Shown: one piece after another, positions 1 to 10,759 of the stretch
How the letters are laid out: every line of letters starts with the position of its first letter
Numbering within the stretch: position 1 is the first letter of the stretch
Assembly: GCF_024166365.1 (NCBI RefSeq)
Contig: NC_064824.1
Span: 128,889,108-128,953,107, forward strand
DNA from: Elephas maximus indicus
Lineage: Eukaryota; Chordata; Mammalia; Proboscidea; Elephantidae
Direction: 5' to 3'
Length of the DNA stretch: 64,000 bases
Made by a program: the position numbers and the translations under genes
Notes under the pieces: model-generated
Told to the model about the DNA's origin: nothing
What the model saw: only the letters and a program-made list of their open reading frames with translations
The model's database searches: none

Positions 1-954
1 TACCGACTGAAATACTCATGACGGACCTCCCTAGAAAGCGCAGGGAATTCAGAAAAGTAACCACTGGTCTGTGGGTTGTGTGTGTATGTTCTGTTGCTTG
101 TTTTGCTTTGCCTTTGGTGGTCACCAAAACAAACCAATAACAACAAACACTTCTGCATTCACCCTATGCAATCCTATTTAAAATAGCTTCACCAGTTCAC
201 TGTTTTTTATATTCTTCTTGAACAAAATTGAGGTAACGATTTCCATTGGCCATTGGGAAGCATGTAGAAGTGTGTTTGAATGACCTAAAATGGTTGTCCA
301 CACAGAATCAGAAACCCCTTGGGCATTTCCATTAAGGCCCAATTGAAAGAGTCCTTAGATAGGTCAGAATTTGCAGTTTCCTAATGCTCTTCTATTTTGA
401 TCTTCACCAGACAAAAAAGATGGCTGTAATTCTCTGTATATTACAAAATTCTCCCATCTGCTAGGTCTAGGACAGGCATATTACTAGATAATGTTAATTT
501 TTGTTAATGCATTAATTATTAACAACACTTAATCATTTTAATAGGGGTTCTTTTGAATTATTGAATACATATAATCCTCCAATACATTTTAAGGAGGTTG
601 GATGCTACTAACCAGAGGGCATTTTGCTGAGCACTGTAATGAGTTAGAAGAGGCCGACTCTACCGATAACAAAGGGGTGAGGGGTTTTGAAGACCTCAAG
701 GAATATTTGAGAGCAGAGGATTCTACTTAGGAGGATTCAGTGCTTCATAGAACGAAAGATTGTGATATAGTCTGTAACTCTGCTTCTTCTAGAAAATCTT
801 TAGTAGATACTACATTGATTGCTAATGTTTGATTTTCTCTTATTAGTATGGAGGAGGACAGCAACAGAAAGTTTAAAGAAAAAGATGAGAGATAGCTAGC
901 ACCTAGGTAATACATGGTGAGTTTTAGTAGTTTCAGCCTTGTACTGTGTATGGT
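1..954. other. Unrecognised AT-rich non-coding DNA
   Basis: I see no gene, RNA or confidently recognised repeat here. The sequence is AT-rich with short low-complexity patches. The one short open frame on the minus strand (745-981) overlaps the neighbouring RTE fragment edge and has no family features. Confidence 0.5.
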
Positions 955-1274
955 GGTGGTGGTGTTGTTAGGTGCCATCAAGTCGATTCTGACTTACAGT
1001 GACCGTATGCACAACAGAACAAAACACTGCCCAGTCCTGTGCCATCCTCACAGTCATTGTTATGCTTGAGCCCACTGTTGCAGCCAGTGTGTCAATCCAC
1101 TTCATTGAGGGTCTTCCTCTTTTCCACTGACCCTGTACTTTACCAAGCATGATGTCCTTCTCCAGGGACTGATTCCTCCTGAAAACATGACCAAAGTATG
1201 TAAGATGCAGTCTCATCATCCTTGGTTCTAAGGAGCATTCTGGTTGTACTTCTTCCGAGACAGATTTGTATGGT
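955..1274 (-). mobile_element. RTE LINE, 3' end fragment
   Basis: This is a 5'-truncated minus-strand copy of the RTE element found complete at 9511-12741. Its tail (GTTGTTAGGTGCC on the plus strand) lies at the left end. The minus frame 968-1219 still reads the last part of the RTE protein, with residues such as LEKDIMLGK and GRPSMKWID. It is truncated near 1274, just after the position of the full copy's QICLRR/FVR-type segment. Confidence 0.88.
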
Positions 1275-1783
1275 ATTAAGTCTATTTTCCAGAAGATACT
1301 AAAAAATCATTAATAGTTAAGCACCTTTTTCTCATACATTGTCTTTGCACTGACCAGTTAGCACTTTTCACATATTCAGTCAATATTTATTGAATATCAG
1401 TTCTTTAGGGGGTACTAAGCTAGTCTTTAAAGGAATCTGCATTGAATCGGATGTTCATCTTGCCTTCCAAAACAACACAGTCCAGCAAGGACAGTGAAGC
1501 CTGGACATTGCTAACAACAATGTGGTGTAGAAAGTGGGAATCACTGTAAAAATGGAAGATTAAAAGATTTGTTCTGGGGAAGAGGAATTAAGAAAGAATG
1601 TGCTGATGGGTTAGGACTTCAGTTGAACCTGAGAAGAAATTTAAAATACACCAAAATAAATAAGTCAGATGTTTCTGAAAAAATAAATAAATCAAAATGT
1701 GGCCCACGCTCAGAATTCTGTTCTGCCTGTGGTTACTATTGTAGAGGGTTTCACCTCCTTGCCAAGGCTCACGGTACAAAGAA
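1275..1783. other. Unrecognised non-coding DNA
   Basis: No gene is seen. Around 1366-1440 there is a stretch resembling the ancient mammalian repeat motif with a TATTTATTGA core, too short to assign. Confidence 0.4.
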
Positions 1784-1979
1784 TACCTGTTGCCATTGAG
1801 CCAATTCCAATTCATAGTGACTCTATAGGAAGAGGAGAACTGCACTATAGGGTTACCAGGGCTATAATCTTTATGGGAGCAGACTGCCACATTTTTTTTC
1901 TGTGGAGTGGCTGGTGGATTTGAACTGCCAACCTTTGGTTAGCAGCCAAGCACTTAACCACTGCACCACCAGAGCTACT
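1784..1979 (-). mobile_element. AfroSINE
   Basis: Minus-strand AfroSINE. Read on the plus strand it runs from a TTGCCATTGAG 3'-end segment to CACCACCAGAGCT, the complement of the tRNA-like head. The longer subtype is present, with an extra central segment (TCTTTATGGGAGCAG). The GGTTAGCAGCCAAG segment is the complement of the head near internal promoter box A. Confidence 0.88.
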
Positions 1980-2339
1980 GTACAAAAAGTAGGAGTTGGG
2001 AAATAGAACAAATATATTATGCAATCCACACTTGCCCCATAGGAACCAAACGTGACATGGAGATTAGCAAGAAGGAACCCCATGTACTTCAAAGACTTTA
2101 AATGTGGTATATAGTTTGAGACCCTTAGAAAGACAAAACACTTCAGGTAAGATTAGTCAAGCTATGTCTTATATAGTTACAAAGTTCCTGTAACCCACTT
2201 AACTCACTCCCTGTAGAAATACTCTCTGAGGTTATTTAAAATATGATACCTCCTTTTCCAAAACCATGATATTTCCCTTCAAGAGAAGGAGTCCAAATGG
2301 GGAGCAGGGACTCCTAGAAATTTAATCCTGGTAATTTTG
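1980..2339. other. Unrecognised non-coding DNA
   Basis: No gene or recognisable repeat is visible between two AfroSINEs. Confidence 0.4.
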
Positions 2340-2549
2340 CCCCAAGGAGTCTTTGAGTGGTGCAAATGGTTACACTGCTAGCTGGAAGGCTGGAGGTTCC
2401 AGCCCACCCAGAGGTGCCTAGAAGAAAGGCCTGGCAACCCACTTCTAAAATATCAGCCAGTGATAACCCTATGGAGCACAGTTCTACTCTCACACACATG
2501 GGGTCACTATGAGTTGGGTCCTACTCGATGGCAGCTAACAACCAAAACT
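2340..2549 (+). mobile_element. AfroSINE, variant with AGAAAGGCCTGG insert
   Basis: Plus-strand SINE with the tRNA-like head (TGGTGCAAATGGTTACACTGC), a box B-like region, and the central segment AGAAGAAAGGCCTGG that marks one AfroSINE subtype. It ends in the shared tail GTCACTATGAGTTGG and CTCGATGGCAGC. Confidence 0.85.
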
Positions 2550-2765
2550 TTATCCCAAAGATATTTTGATAATTCTAGAAAAGAAAAAAAAAATTAGTTT
2601 TACTCTATCACTTGAATTATAAAATAACAAAAAAAGAATTATATTCCAAAGGAATGCATAAAATCCAATTAAAGATACAATTGTAATGGTGGGGTGAGAT
2701 TTTTAGAAGAATATTATCCTCACCCCATACCCAGTATTGTGGATAACATTTAGATTTCTTTATTG

Positions 2766-2944
2766 CAGCTGGAGAAGGACATTATGCTTGGTAGAGTAGA
2801 GGGTCAGCGAAAAAGAGGCAGACCCTCAATGTGATAGATTGACACAGTGGATGCAACAATGGGCTCAAGCATAACAACAAGCGTGAGGACCGGGTAGCAT
2901 TCCGCTGTGAGTCGGAACCAACTCGATGGCACCTAACGACAATG
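2766..2944 (+). mobile_element. RTE LINE, 3' end fragment
   Basis: Short 5'-truncated RTE copy. It starts at the GGAGAAGGACAT segment and ends with GTGAGTCGGAACC, AACTCGATGGC and ACCTAACGACAA. It has an in-frame TGA in the conserved MRWID coding segment and an internal deletion near the end. Confidence 0.88.
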
Positions 2945-3404
2945 TTGCAGCTTAACCTGGTGCTGCCTCATAGAAGCGTTCCTGTCTCTAACAATCCCTG
3001 AGCTCCAACCACCAGTACATCCAACCACAAGCTAAACGTAATTACCAAATATTGATAGAGTTATTCTGGGAGGAGCTACTGACTGAGTTTTTACACATTT
3101 CTTTTTCCAATGCTGCATCAATTTCATCTGAACTCTACCACCATCTGTTCTGATACCAAATATGACTGATCACTGGGTAATTAAGAGATTGAAGAATTGA
3201 TCCAGTTAATTCCTTCTAGGCTTCCTACATGTTAAAGGTCAAGCCAATCTAATGGTAGTTTGCTACTATCGCTAGATTTCTGTCACTCTCATCGGCTGCT
3301 CTCTCCTGGTAATTACATATTCTCTCCTTTGTTCCATCTAATTTTTGTGTTTATCAGTCATGCATCCTGAACTACAATTTAAACCTTTTAAGGTCTTTCA
3401 GAAA
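2945..3404. other. Unrecognised non-coding DNA
   Basis: No gene or repeat family is recognised in this stretch. Confidence 0.4.
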
Positions 3405-3611
3405 GGAGCTCTGGCAGCCCCAAGTGGTAATGGGCTACAAACCAAAAGGTCGGTGGTTCAAACCTACCAGCTGCTTTTCGGGAGAAAGATGTGGTGATAG
3501 GCTCTGGTAAAGATTACAGTCTATGAAACCCTATGGGACAGCTATACTCTGTCCCATATAGGGTTGCTATGAGTCGGAATAGACTTGACACTAACACAAC
3601 AACAACAACAA
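3405..3611 (+). mobile_element. AfroSINE
   Basis: Plus-strand copy beginning GGAGCTCTGGCAGC. It has a head derived from tRNA (CAAACCAAAAGGTCGG), the GAGAAAGATGTGG central segment of another subtype, and the tail GCTATGAGTCGG followed by ACAACAACAACA. The RTE-like CAACAAC tail on a SINE is notable. Confidence 0.86.
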
Positions 3612-3819
3612 ATGCTTCACATTATATGAACTGTAGGTAAATTTAAACTGAGCATTGAGTTCTAGTCAAAAATGCAAAATAAAATAAACACACATATGCA
3701 AACATACAAATACACAAGCACACATATTTATTCTAATTACTCACTACCCTTGGTGATGTTAAATAAAATAAACAAGCTGAGTCAATAAAATTTAAGTCCC
3801 CTATTACTCTGTATGAAGC

Positions 3820-3984
3820 TGTAGTGGCACAGTGGTTCACAGCCACAGCTGCTAACCAAAAGGCCTGCAGTTCGAATCCACCAGCCGCTCCTTGGAAACC
3901 CTATGGTGCAGTCCTACTTTGTCTTTAGGGTCGCTATGAGTCAGAATTGACTCAACAGCAACACGTTTTTGTTTTGTTTTGTTT
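3820..3984 (+). mobile_element. AfroSINE, short subtype
   Basis: Plus-strand copy with TGGCACAGTGGTTCA (box A region), GCAGTTCGAATCC (box B) at about 3868-3882, CTCCTTGGAAACC in the body and the tail GTCGCTATGAGTCAG. It ends in a T-rich run with TTTTGTTTTG units. Confidence 0.92.
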
Positions 3985-4202
3985 TTTGGTATTCCGCTGG
4001 ATAGGTCTTAGAAGTCAAGAGTACAATAAAGGATAAGTCTAGGCCATGAGAATATCTTGCCTTGAGATCTCGTATGAGGTCACTGCTTTCATTGAATTGC
4101 ACTTTGGTGTCATGCCGTAGTCCTCATCCTATCATGTTTTTACCACTCTGATGTTGTTGAAAGCATGTTTCATGATATTACATAAAGATCTCTCTGAGGA
4201 AT

Positions 4203-4647
4203 TGCTTTAGTCATCTAGTGCTGCCATAACAGAAATACCACAAGTGGATGGCTTTAACAAAGAGAATTTATTTTCTCACAGCCTAGTAGGTTATAAGTCC
4301 AAACTCAGGGTGTCGGCTCCAGGGGAAGGCTTTGTCTCTCTATCGGCTCTGGAGGAAGGTCCTTGTCCTCAACCTTCCCCTGGTCAAGGAGCTTCTCAGG
4401 CACAGACCCCATGTCCAAAGGATGCGCTCTGCTCCTGGTGCTGCTTTCTTGGTGGTATACCCTGGAGAAACTCCCTTTATACTGGATCAGAGATGTGACC
4501 TGAGCAAGGTGGTGTTACAATCCCACCCTAATCCTCTCAACATAAAATTACAATCACAAAATGGAGGAAAACCATACAATACTGGGAATCATGGCCTAAT
4601 CAAGCTGATACACACATTTTTGGGGGGACATAATTCAATCTATGACA
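4203..4647 (-). mobile_element. Solo LTR, MaLR type
   Basis: LTR on the minus strand. Its termini on the plus strand are TGCTTTAGTCATC (mutated from TGTCTTAG) and CTATGACA. The flanking 5-bp duplication is GGAAT (4198-4202) against GGAAC (4648-4652), one difference. In its own orientation it begins like other MaLR LTRs (TGTCATGGATTG type) and carries AATAAA-type polyadenylation sequence near its end. The 4244-4498 and 4332-4688 open frames fall inside the LTR and are not genes. Confidence 0.85.
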
Positions 4648-4829
4648 GGAACCATTGGAGATTTTTTTCTCATTCCTTGTTCCAGTAACAGTTGTGTTTC
4701 TTATAAGTTTCCAGATTAGCTTTTTCTCTTATGAGTGCTGTGTGTTGCAGAATTGGTTGTTTCCTTTTTCTGTTTACTACTAGAAAGCCTAATCCAGGCA
4801 AATCCACGGTCCGTATCTACCTGGTATAG

Positions 4830-5080
4830 CCTCAGGGCCAGGGGCAGGGTGAGGTATGTGCCCCTCAAAATCTCTTGTGCTTCACCATCCAACATTCTCC
4901 ATTTCCCCCAGCACCTCCTGGAAACCACCGATCTCTTTGCCATTTTCAACAATGCCATCTAATTGGAAACATACAGAATGTAGCCTTTCAGACTGGCTTC
5001 TTTTACTTAGCAATATGAATTCAAATTCATCTGTAGATTTTCATGTTTGATGGTTCATTTCTTATTATCTCTAAACACAG
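4830..5080 (-). mobile_element. Old L1M fragment
   Basis: The plus strand reads like the complement of an old L1 (L1M) 3' portion, with ATCTAATTGGAAACATACAG and a following segment resembling the GTAGCCTTTCAGA motif of that family. Diverged, so the boundaries are approximate. It abuts an oppositely oriented L1M piece. Confidence 0.6.
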
Positions 5081-5089
5081 TGACGGGGG

Positions 5090-6097
5090 TATGTCAAAGG
5101 GGCATATGGCTGAAAGCTGGAGCAATTTGACCAACAAAATAAATAAAGCAATATTTAATTATAATTCAAAGTATAAAATAAATATCCACGAGTTCACAGT
5201 CATATAAATAAAGGATTGAATAAATACATTAATGAGGAGAATAAACAGATCTCCCATGCAGAAGAATTTCAAATAATTTATGCAGATATTCTGCCCTCAA
5301 GGAGGTGCTAAGTGCAAGATGTGTGTTGTGACTTCCTTCCAAAGAATACAGCATGGGAAAGGGAGGGAGAAGAATAACTTTATAGTGGAGAAATTCAACA
5401 AACCTTACCTCAAGCCAGGTGGTCCAGGTTCACAGCAGCAGTGATAAGCCATGTTGATAAGCTGATGTGATGAAAATGACACTTTGGGATCTTCTCCAAA
5501 AACCCATTAGTGATTAAGAGCTCTGCTGCTAACCAAAAGGTCAACAGTTCAAAACCACCAGCAGCTCCTTGGAAACCCTATGGAGCAGTTCTACTCTGTC
5601 CTGCAGGGTCGCTATAAGCCAGAACCAAATCAACAGCTCCCAACAACAACAACCTTTGGGATCTTCCCCAAAAACACATTATTCTAGTCTAATCGTGAGA
5701 ACTGCCTCAAACTAATCCAAATTGAGAGACATTCTACAGAATACCTGACCAGTACTCCTCAAAACTGTCAAGGTTATCAAAAACAAGGAAAGTCTGAGAA
5801 ACTATCCCAGCTAAGAGGAGCCTAACGAGTCATAATGGCTAAATGTTATATGTGGTACCCTAGCTGGAATCCTGGAACAGAAAAAGGGCATTAGGGAAAA
5901 ACTTAGAAATTCTGAAGACTGTATGGATTTTAGTTATCAATATTGGTTCATTAATTGTAACAAATGTACCATACTAACATAAAACGTTATATATTGTGTT
6001 TATAGAGGAAACTGGGTGTGGTATATAGGAGAACTCTCTACATTATCTTGTAATTTTTTTTTTTTTTTTTATAATTGTAAAGCTGTTCTAAAAGAAA
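5090..6097 (+). mobile_element. L1M 3' UTR, split by an AfroSINE
   Basis: Plus-strand 3' UTR of an old L1 family, recognised by segments such as GTGACTTCCTTCC, GACCAGTACTCCTC and GAACTCTCTACATTATC before an A/T-rich end. The AfroSINE at 5510-5653 interrupts it. The bases on either side join into one continuous L1M consensus-like sequence. Confidence 0.75.
5510..5653 (+). mobile_element. AfroSINE inserted in L1M, long target duplication
   Basis: The head is 5'-truncated (starts GTGATTAAGAGC) and the copy ends in CAACAACAAC. Positions 5482-5509 and 5654-5681 repeat each other over 28 bases with two mismatches, the signature of a target-site duplication. This shows the SINE inserted after the L1M. 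Confidence 0.9.
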
Positions 6098-6099
6098 AC

Positions 6100-6480
6100 G
6101 CTTGTTAAAAAATTAGTAACATGGTTAATCATCAATAGAAAATCACTGATAACATTTTGGCACATGTATATTATTTGTCTATTTATAAATATAGATTTTT
6201 TGCACAAAATGTGTCTTTCTTCACACTGAACCTTTTTTCTACATGTTAATTCATTGCAAATAGTCTTCCATTTCAATAATTACAGCTATTAATTATGATT
6301 CCATTGTATTTTTATACCATAATTTATCTCACTACTCTTTGACTTTGCTATTATTCCAGCTATTTGCTAAATAAATGACTCTGTGATTAAAATGTATTCC
6401 AAAAATTTTAGCATGCTGTCATTATTTCTCCAGGAAAATTTATAGAAGGGAAATTGTTGGGTCAAAGATTGGATTTTTTT
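6100..6480 (-). mobile_element. Ancient L1/HAL1-like fragment
   Basis: Very diverged sequence. The plus strand contains ATACCATAATTTATCTC and GAAATTGTTGGGTCAAAG, which match the complement of conserved L1-type 3' ORF2 DNA. The family assignment and ends are uncertain. Confidence 0.45.
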
Positions 6481-7495
6481 TTTTTAAGATTAAATTATTC
6501 AGTATTTCAAATGGTCTTATTCAGAAGTGTTAACATAAGACTATTGATAAGATAATAAAAACATTAATAATATAAGTAAAATTTGAAAACAAATACTCTT
6601 TAAGAAGTAAACATGCAAAGATGAAAGTTTTCAGACATACAATCGTTAATTTACATTTTAGATTGTATATACAAATGGCTTGAAGGAAACACTCTCGTGA
6701 TGCTAGCGATAGGATTAAAAAAGAAAAAGAATTGAAAGAAGAAAGGGAGGGAGGTGGGAAGGAGGGAGGAAGAGAATGGCAGAAAGAGGAATCACCATGA
6801 GAAAGTTGTTTGCAGGAGACCTTGTCTATAATAATGTAAAATACTAAGATTGCACTGAATTAAAAAAAAAACTAAATAGTTCAAGAAAATACTACTCTTA
6901 TCCTATTTCACAGCCTAAAAAATAGTTATACAAATATGTGAACACTTCTTTTGTATGGTCTTCATGGAAATAAAAGAATAACCAAGAGGCAAAGAATAAT
7001 GACCAACATATTTTTTACTATGAAACTTCTTTCTAGTATTTCTTGTAACATTTTCATATTGTGGTTTAACAGGTACATGTTAACTCATTCCCAGGATGAT
7101 TTCACCTTAAGTGTGTGTGCATGATAAGACAAGATTTTGCATAATTTTGACCTGTGTGTCTTTATGGAAATTTCTGTGCATATTAAAGCACTCACTAAGC
7201 AATGTTTCCCCCCAGTAGCTGCTTTCTTTTGGGGGACATATACTATCTGTCAGATACTGACATCATTAGAGAGGTAGCAAGGCAGGCAAAAGCCAGCAAG
7301 TTTTACTTCTTATCTTGTCTCCATCACTCAATGGGTTTTCTATTTATCCCCTGTTTTATCAATGTACCTAAACTCTTTGAACCTTGGATGTAAGACGGGG
7401 ATGGTAATAGTACCTATCTCATGCAAGGTTGTTGTGAAGTCTAATGATTATATATTCCACACTACATAACATATAATGCTGTATTTAACTATATA
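6481..7495. other. Non-coding stretch with AG-rich patch and possible MIR
   Basis: No gene is seen. A purine-rich GGGAGG/GAAGG patch lies at about 6722-6792. The interval 7370-7470 has a MIR-like order (GATGGTAATAGTACC, then CATGCAAGGTTGTTGTGAAG) on the plus strand, but it is too decayed for a firm call. Confidence 0.4.
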
Positions 7496-7684
7496 TACCA
7501 AATCTGTTGCCATAGAGTTGATTTCAACAAAGAAGTAGAATTGTGTTCCATAGGATTTTCAAGTCTGCGACATTTCAGAAGAAAATCATCAGACCTTTCT
7601 TCTGAGGTGTCTCTGGGTAGGTTTGAACCACTAACTTTTTGGTTAGTAGTCAAGCACTTAAACATTTATACCACCCAGGGATTC
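7496..7684 (-). mobile_element. AfroSINE
   Basis: Minus-strand copy. It runs from CTGTTGCCATAGAGTTG to ATACCACCCAGGGA on the plus strand, and includes TTGGTTAGTAGTCAAGC. It lies directly next to the start of an RTE 5' UTR copy. Confidence 0.85.
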
Positions 7685-8154
7685 ATGCATATATGAGTCG
7701 ACTTGTCTGTCAGTTTGTTGTTACCATGGTGGCTTGTGTGTTGTTTGATGTTGGAAACTATTCCACCGGTATTTCAAATAACAGCAGGGTCATCCATGGT
7801 GGACAGATTTCAGTAGAATTTCCGTACTAAGACACACTAGGAAGAAGGACCTGACAATCTAGTTCCAAAAAAAAAACGACTAGATGGAAACACTAAGCCA
7901 TGGTGTTTTCAATTGCCTCATATGCATGCAAAAACTGGACGATGAATAAGGAAGACAGAAGAAGAATTGACACCTTGAATTACAGTGTTGGCGAAGAGTA
8001 GTGAACGTACTGTGAAATTCCAGAAAAATGAACAAGTCTGTTTTGGAAGAAGTATAGCCCAAATGCTCCTTAGAAGCCAGGATGGGACTGCGGCTCACAT
8101 ACTTTGGACTTGTTATCAGGAGGGCCCGGTCCCTGGAGACAGGCATCATGCTTG

Positions 8155-8159
8155 GTAAA
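8155..8159. repeat. Target-site duplication, left copy (GTAAA)
   Basis: GTAAA here and at 8673-8677 flank the solo LTR exactly. Confidence 0.88.
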
Positions 8160-8672
8160 TGTCTTGGTCATCTAGCGCTGCTATAACAGAAATACAAGTG
8201 GATGGCTTTAACGAAGAGAAATTTATTCTCTCAGAGTCTAGCAGGTCACAAGTGCAAATTCAGGGTGTCAGCTCCAGAGGAAGGCTTTCTCTCTCTGTCA
8301 GCTCTGGAGGAAGATCCCTTGTCATCAATCTTCCCCTGGTCAAGGAGCTTCTCAGGCACAGGGACCCCAGGTCCAAAGGATGCACTCTACTTCCAGTACT
8401 GCTTTCTTGGTGGTACGAGGTCCCCCACTCTTTGCTAGCTTCCCTTTCCTTTTATCTCTTGAGAGATAAAAGGTGATGCAGGCCAAACCCAGGGAAACTC
8501 CCTTTATATTGGATCAGGGAAGTGACCTGGTAAGGGTGTTACAATCCCACCTTAATCCTCTTTAACATAAAATTACAATCACAAAATAGAGGACAACCAC
8601 ACAATAGTGGGAATCATGGCCTAACCAAGTTAATACACACACTTTTGGGGGGACATAATCCAATCCATAACA
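8160..8672 (-). mobile_element. Solo LTR, MaLR type, inserted in RTE
   Basis: Complete LTR of 513 bp with plus-strand termini TGTCTTGGTCATC and TCCATAACA, so TG...CA. Perfect 5-bp duplication GTAAA on each side. Body segments such as CTCTTGAGAGATAAAAGG and GATCAGGGAAGTGACC match the other minus-strand LTRs in the window. No internal retroviral region remains. Confidence 0.92.
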
Positions 8673-8854
8673 GTAAAGTAGAGGGTCAGCGAAAAAGATC
8701 CTCAATGTCATGGATTGACACGGAGGCTGCAACAATGGGCTTAAGCACAGCCACGATTGTGACGATGGCACCTAACAGGACAATGTTTTGTTCTGTTGTA
8801 CATGGTGTCATTATGAGTCAGAACCAACTCAAGGGCACCTAGCAACAATAACGA

Positions 8855-9510
8855 CATATATTCATAAGAGGCATGGACAAGATATCTGGGGAACCATGTA
8901 ACAGCAGTTTCAGAAGGAGAAAACCAGGAGGATGATGAGAAGCAACACTCAAAATAGTATAGGAAAACTTCCTGAACTGTGGAGAGGCTTGAGGTTTGAG
9001 ATCAAAGGGGACACTGAATGCCAGGCAAAATTAATGATATTTCTGTATCTCATAAATAAAGAAACAAAATTCTGTAAGAACACAGGCAGAAAAATAAAGA
9101 GGTTGTCTACAAAAGGTAAAGTGCTTTTTAGTTTTATACTAAAATTATTTTCACAGCACAAAATGACAGAAGGCAATACGGCAATGTCCACAGAGTTCTG
9201 ATGAAAAATGGCTGTGAAATAATATGCTTATAGCAAGCTGAGAGAAGAAAAACAGAAAGATATTATCCAACATGGAAATTCTGAGCAAGTGTGTCAACCA
9301 AATGTACTTTCTGAAACACACACACACACAAAACTGTATGCCTAACTACTCTAAACCAGAACACGAAAGAAAATACAAAACCTTAGGCATAAACAACCAT
9401 AGATAAGAGAGCATTTAAAAACTACATTTCAGTCATGAGAAAGCGTAAATTTTTTTAAAATTTGTCTCAAAAAATAGAAAACTCTCCATTAATAAAATAA
9501 AATGTATCTC
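8855..9510. other. Unrecognised AT-rich DNA
   Basis: Open frames of 80-89 codons occur on both strands over 8932-9201, but they overlap each other and show no family or compositional support. A short CA run is at about 9317-9331. Confidence 0.4.
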
Positions 9511-9877
9511 CCCATGTGTCTGTCAGTTTGTCAAGTTGTGGGGGCTTGTGTGTTGCTGTGATGCTAGAAGCTATGTCACTAGTATTCAGATACCAGCAGG
9601 GTCACCCATGGAGGACAGGTTTCAGCTGAGCTTCCAGACTAAGACAGACTAGGAAGAAGGACCTGGCAGTCTACTTCTGAAAAACATTAGCCAGTGAAAA
9701 CCTTATGAATAGCAGCGGAACATTGTCTGAAATAGTGCTGGAAGATTGGACCCCAAGTTGGAAGGCACATAAAAGATGACTGGGGAAGAGCTGCCTACTC
9801 AAAGTAGAGTCGACCTTAATGACGTGGATGGAGTAAAGCTTTCGGGACCTTCATTTGCTGATGTGGCATGACTCAAA

Positions 9878-10661
9878 ATGAGAAGAAACAGCTGCAAACA
9901 TCCATTAATAATAGGAATCTGGAACGTACAAAGTATGAATCTAGGAAAATTGGAAATCGTCAAAAATGAAATGGAATGCATAAACATTGATATCCTAGGC
10001 ATTAGTGAGCTGAAATGGACTGGTATTGGCCATTTTGAATCAGATAATCATATAGTCTACTATGCTGGGAATGACAACTCAAAGAGGAATGGTATTGCAT
10101 TCATTGTCAAAAAGAACGTTTCAAGATCTATCCTGAAGTACAATGCTGTCAGTGATAGGATAATATCCATACGCCTACAAGGAAGGCCAGTTAATATGAC
10201 TATTATTCAAATTTACGCACCAACCACTAAAGCCAAAGATGAAGAAATAGATTTTTATCAGCTGCTGCAGTCTAAAATTGATCGAACATGCAATCAAGAT
10301 GCATTGGTAATTACTGGTGATTGGAATGCCAAAGTTGGAAACAAAGAAGAAGGATCAGTAGTTGGAAAATATGGCCTTGGTGATAGAAACAATGCCAGAG
10401 ATCGAATGACAGAATTTTGCAAGACCAACGACTTCTTCATTGCAAATACCTTCTTTCGCCAACATAAAAGGCGACTATACATATGGACCTCGGCAGATGG
10501 AACACACAGAAATCAAATGGACTACATCTGTGGAAAGAGACGGTGGAAAAAGCTCAATATCATCAGTCAGAACAAGGCCAGGGGCTGACTGTGGAACAGA
10601 CCATCAATTGCTCATATGCAAGTTCAAGCTGAAACTGAAGAAAATCAGAACAAGTTCATGA
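9878..10661 (+). pseudogene. RTE endonuclease domain (broken ORF)
   Basis: This encodes the endonuclease/exonuclease/phosphatase-type domain that nicks target DNA for target-primed reverse transcription. The frame 9878-10588 opens with a Met and contains IWNVQSMN, ILGISELKWTG, QIYAPTT and ITGDWNAKVG, the metal-binding and catalytic motifs of this fold. Near 10545-10585 the reading shifts to another frame, which carries RPGADCGTDHQLL, the C-terminal Asp-His catalytic motif, and stops at 10661. A frameshift therefore splits the domain. The start agrees with the conserved MRRNSCKHPL opening seen again in the second copy at 57408. Confidence 0.9.
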
Positions 10662-10759
10662 AAGCCAAAACATGACCTTGAATATATCCCACCTGAATTA
10701 GAGGCCATCTCAAGAATAGATTTGACACATAGAACACTAGTGACCAAAGACCAGACAAG

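Larger units (their letters stand above)
7692..8854 (+). mobile_element. Internally deleted RTE copy, interrupted by an LTR
   Basis: The left part (7692-7873) matches the 5' UTR of the full RTE at 9511, with GTCTGTCAGTTTG, GGTGGCTTGTGTG and GAAGAAGGACCTG. It then jumps, after an A-run, to the 3' third of the coding region (7888-8159: CATGGTGTTTTCAA, ATGCTCCTTAGAAG). The rest of the 3' end (8673-8854) follows the inserted solo LTR. Most of the endonuclease and RT coding region is absent. It may be a non-autonomous RTE derivative or a deleted copy. Confidence 0.82.

Noticed and set aside
3860-3900. tRNA gene from box A/box B-like sequence
   Set aside because: The boxes belong to the tRNA-derived head of AfroSINE; no cloverleaf with a full acceptor stem is present.
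4244-4688. Overlapping frames of 84 and 118 codons as small genes
   Set aside because: Both lie within the solo LTR at 4203-4647 and recur in its relatives.
8932-9201. 89-codon plus and 80-codon minus frames
   Set aside because: Fully overlapping on opposite strands, AT-rich, with no family feature.
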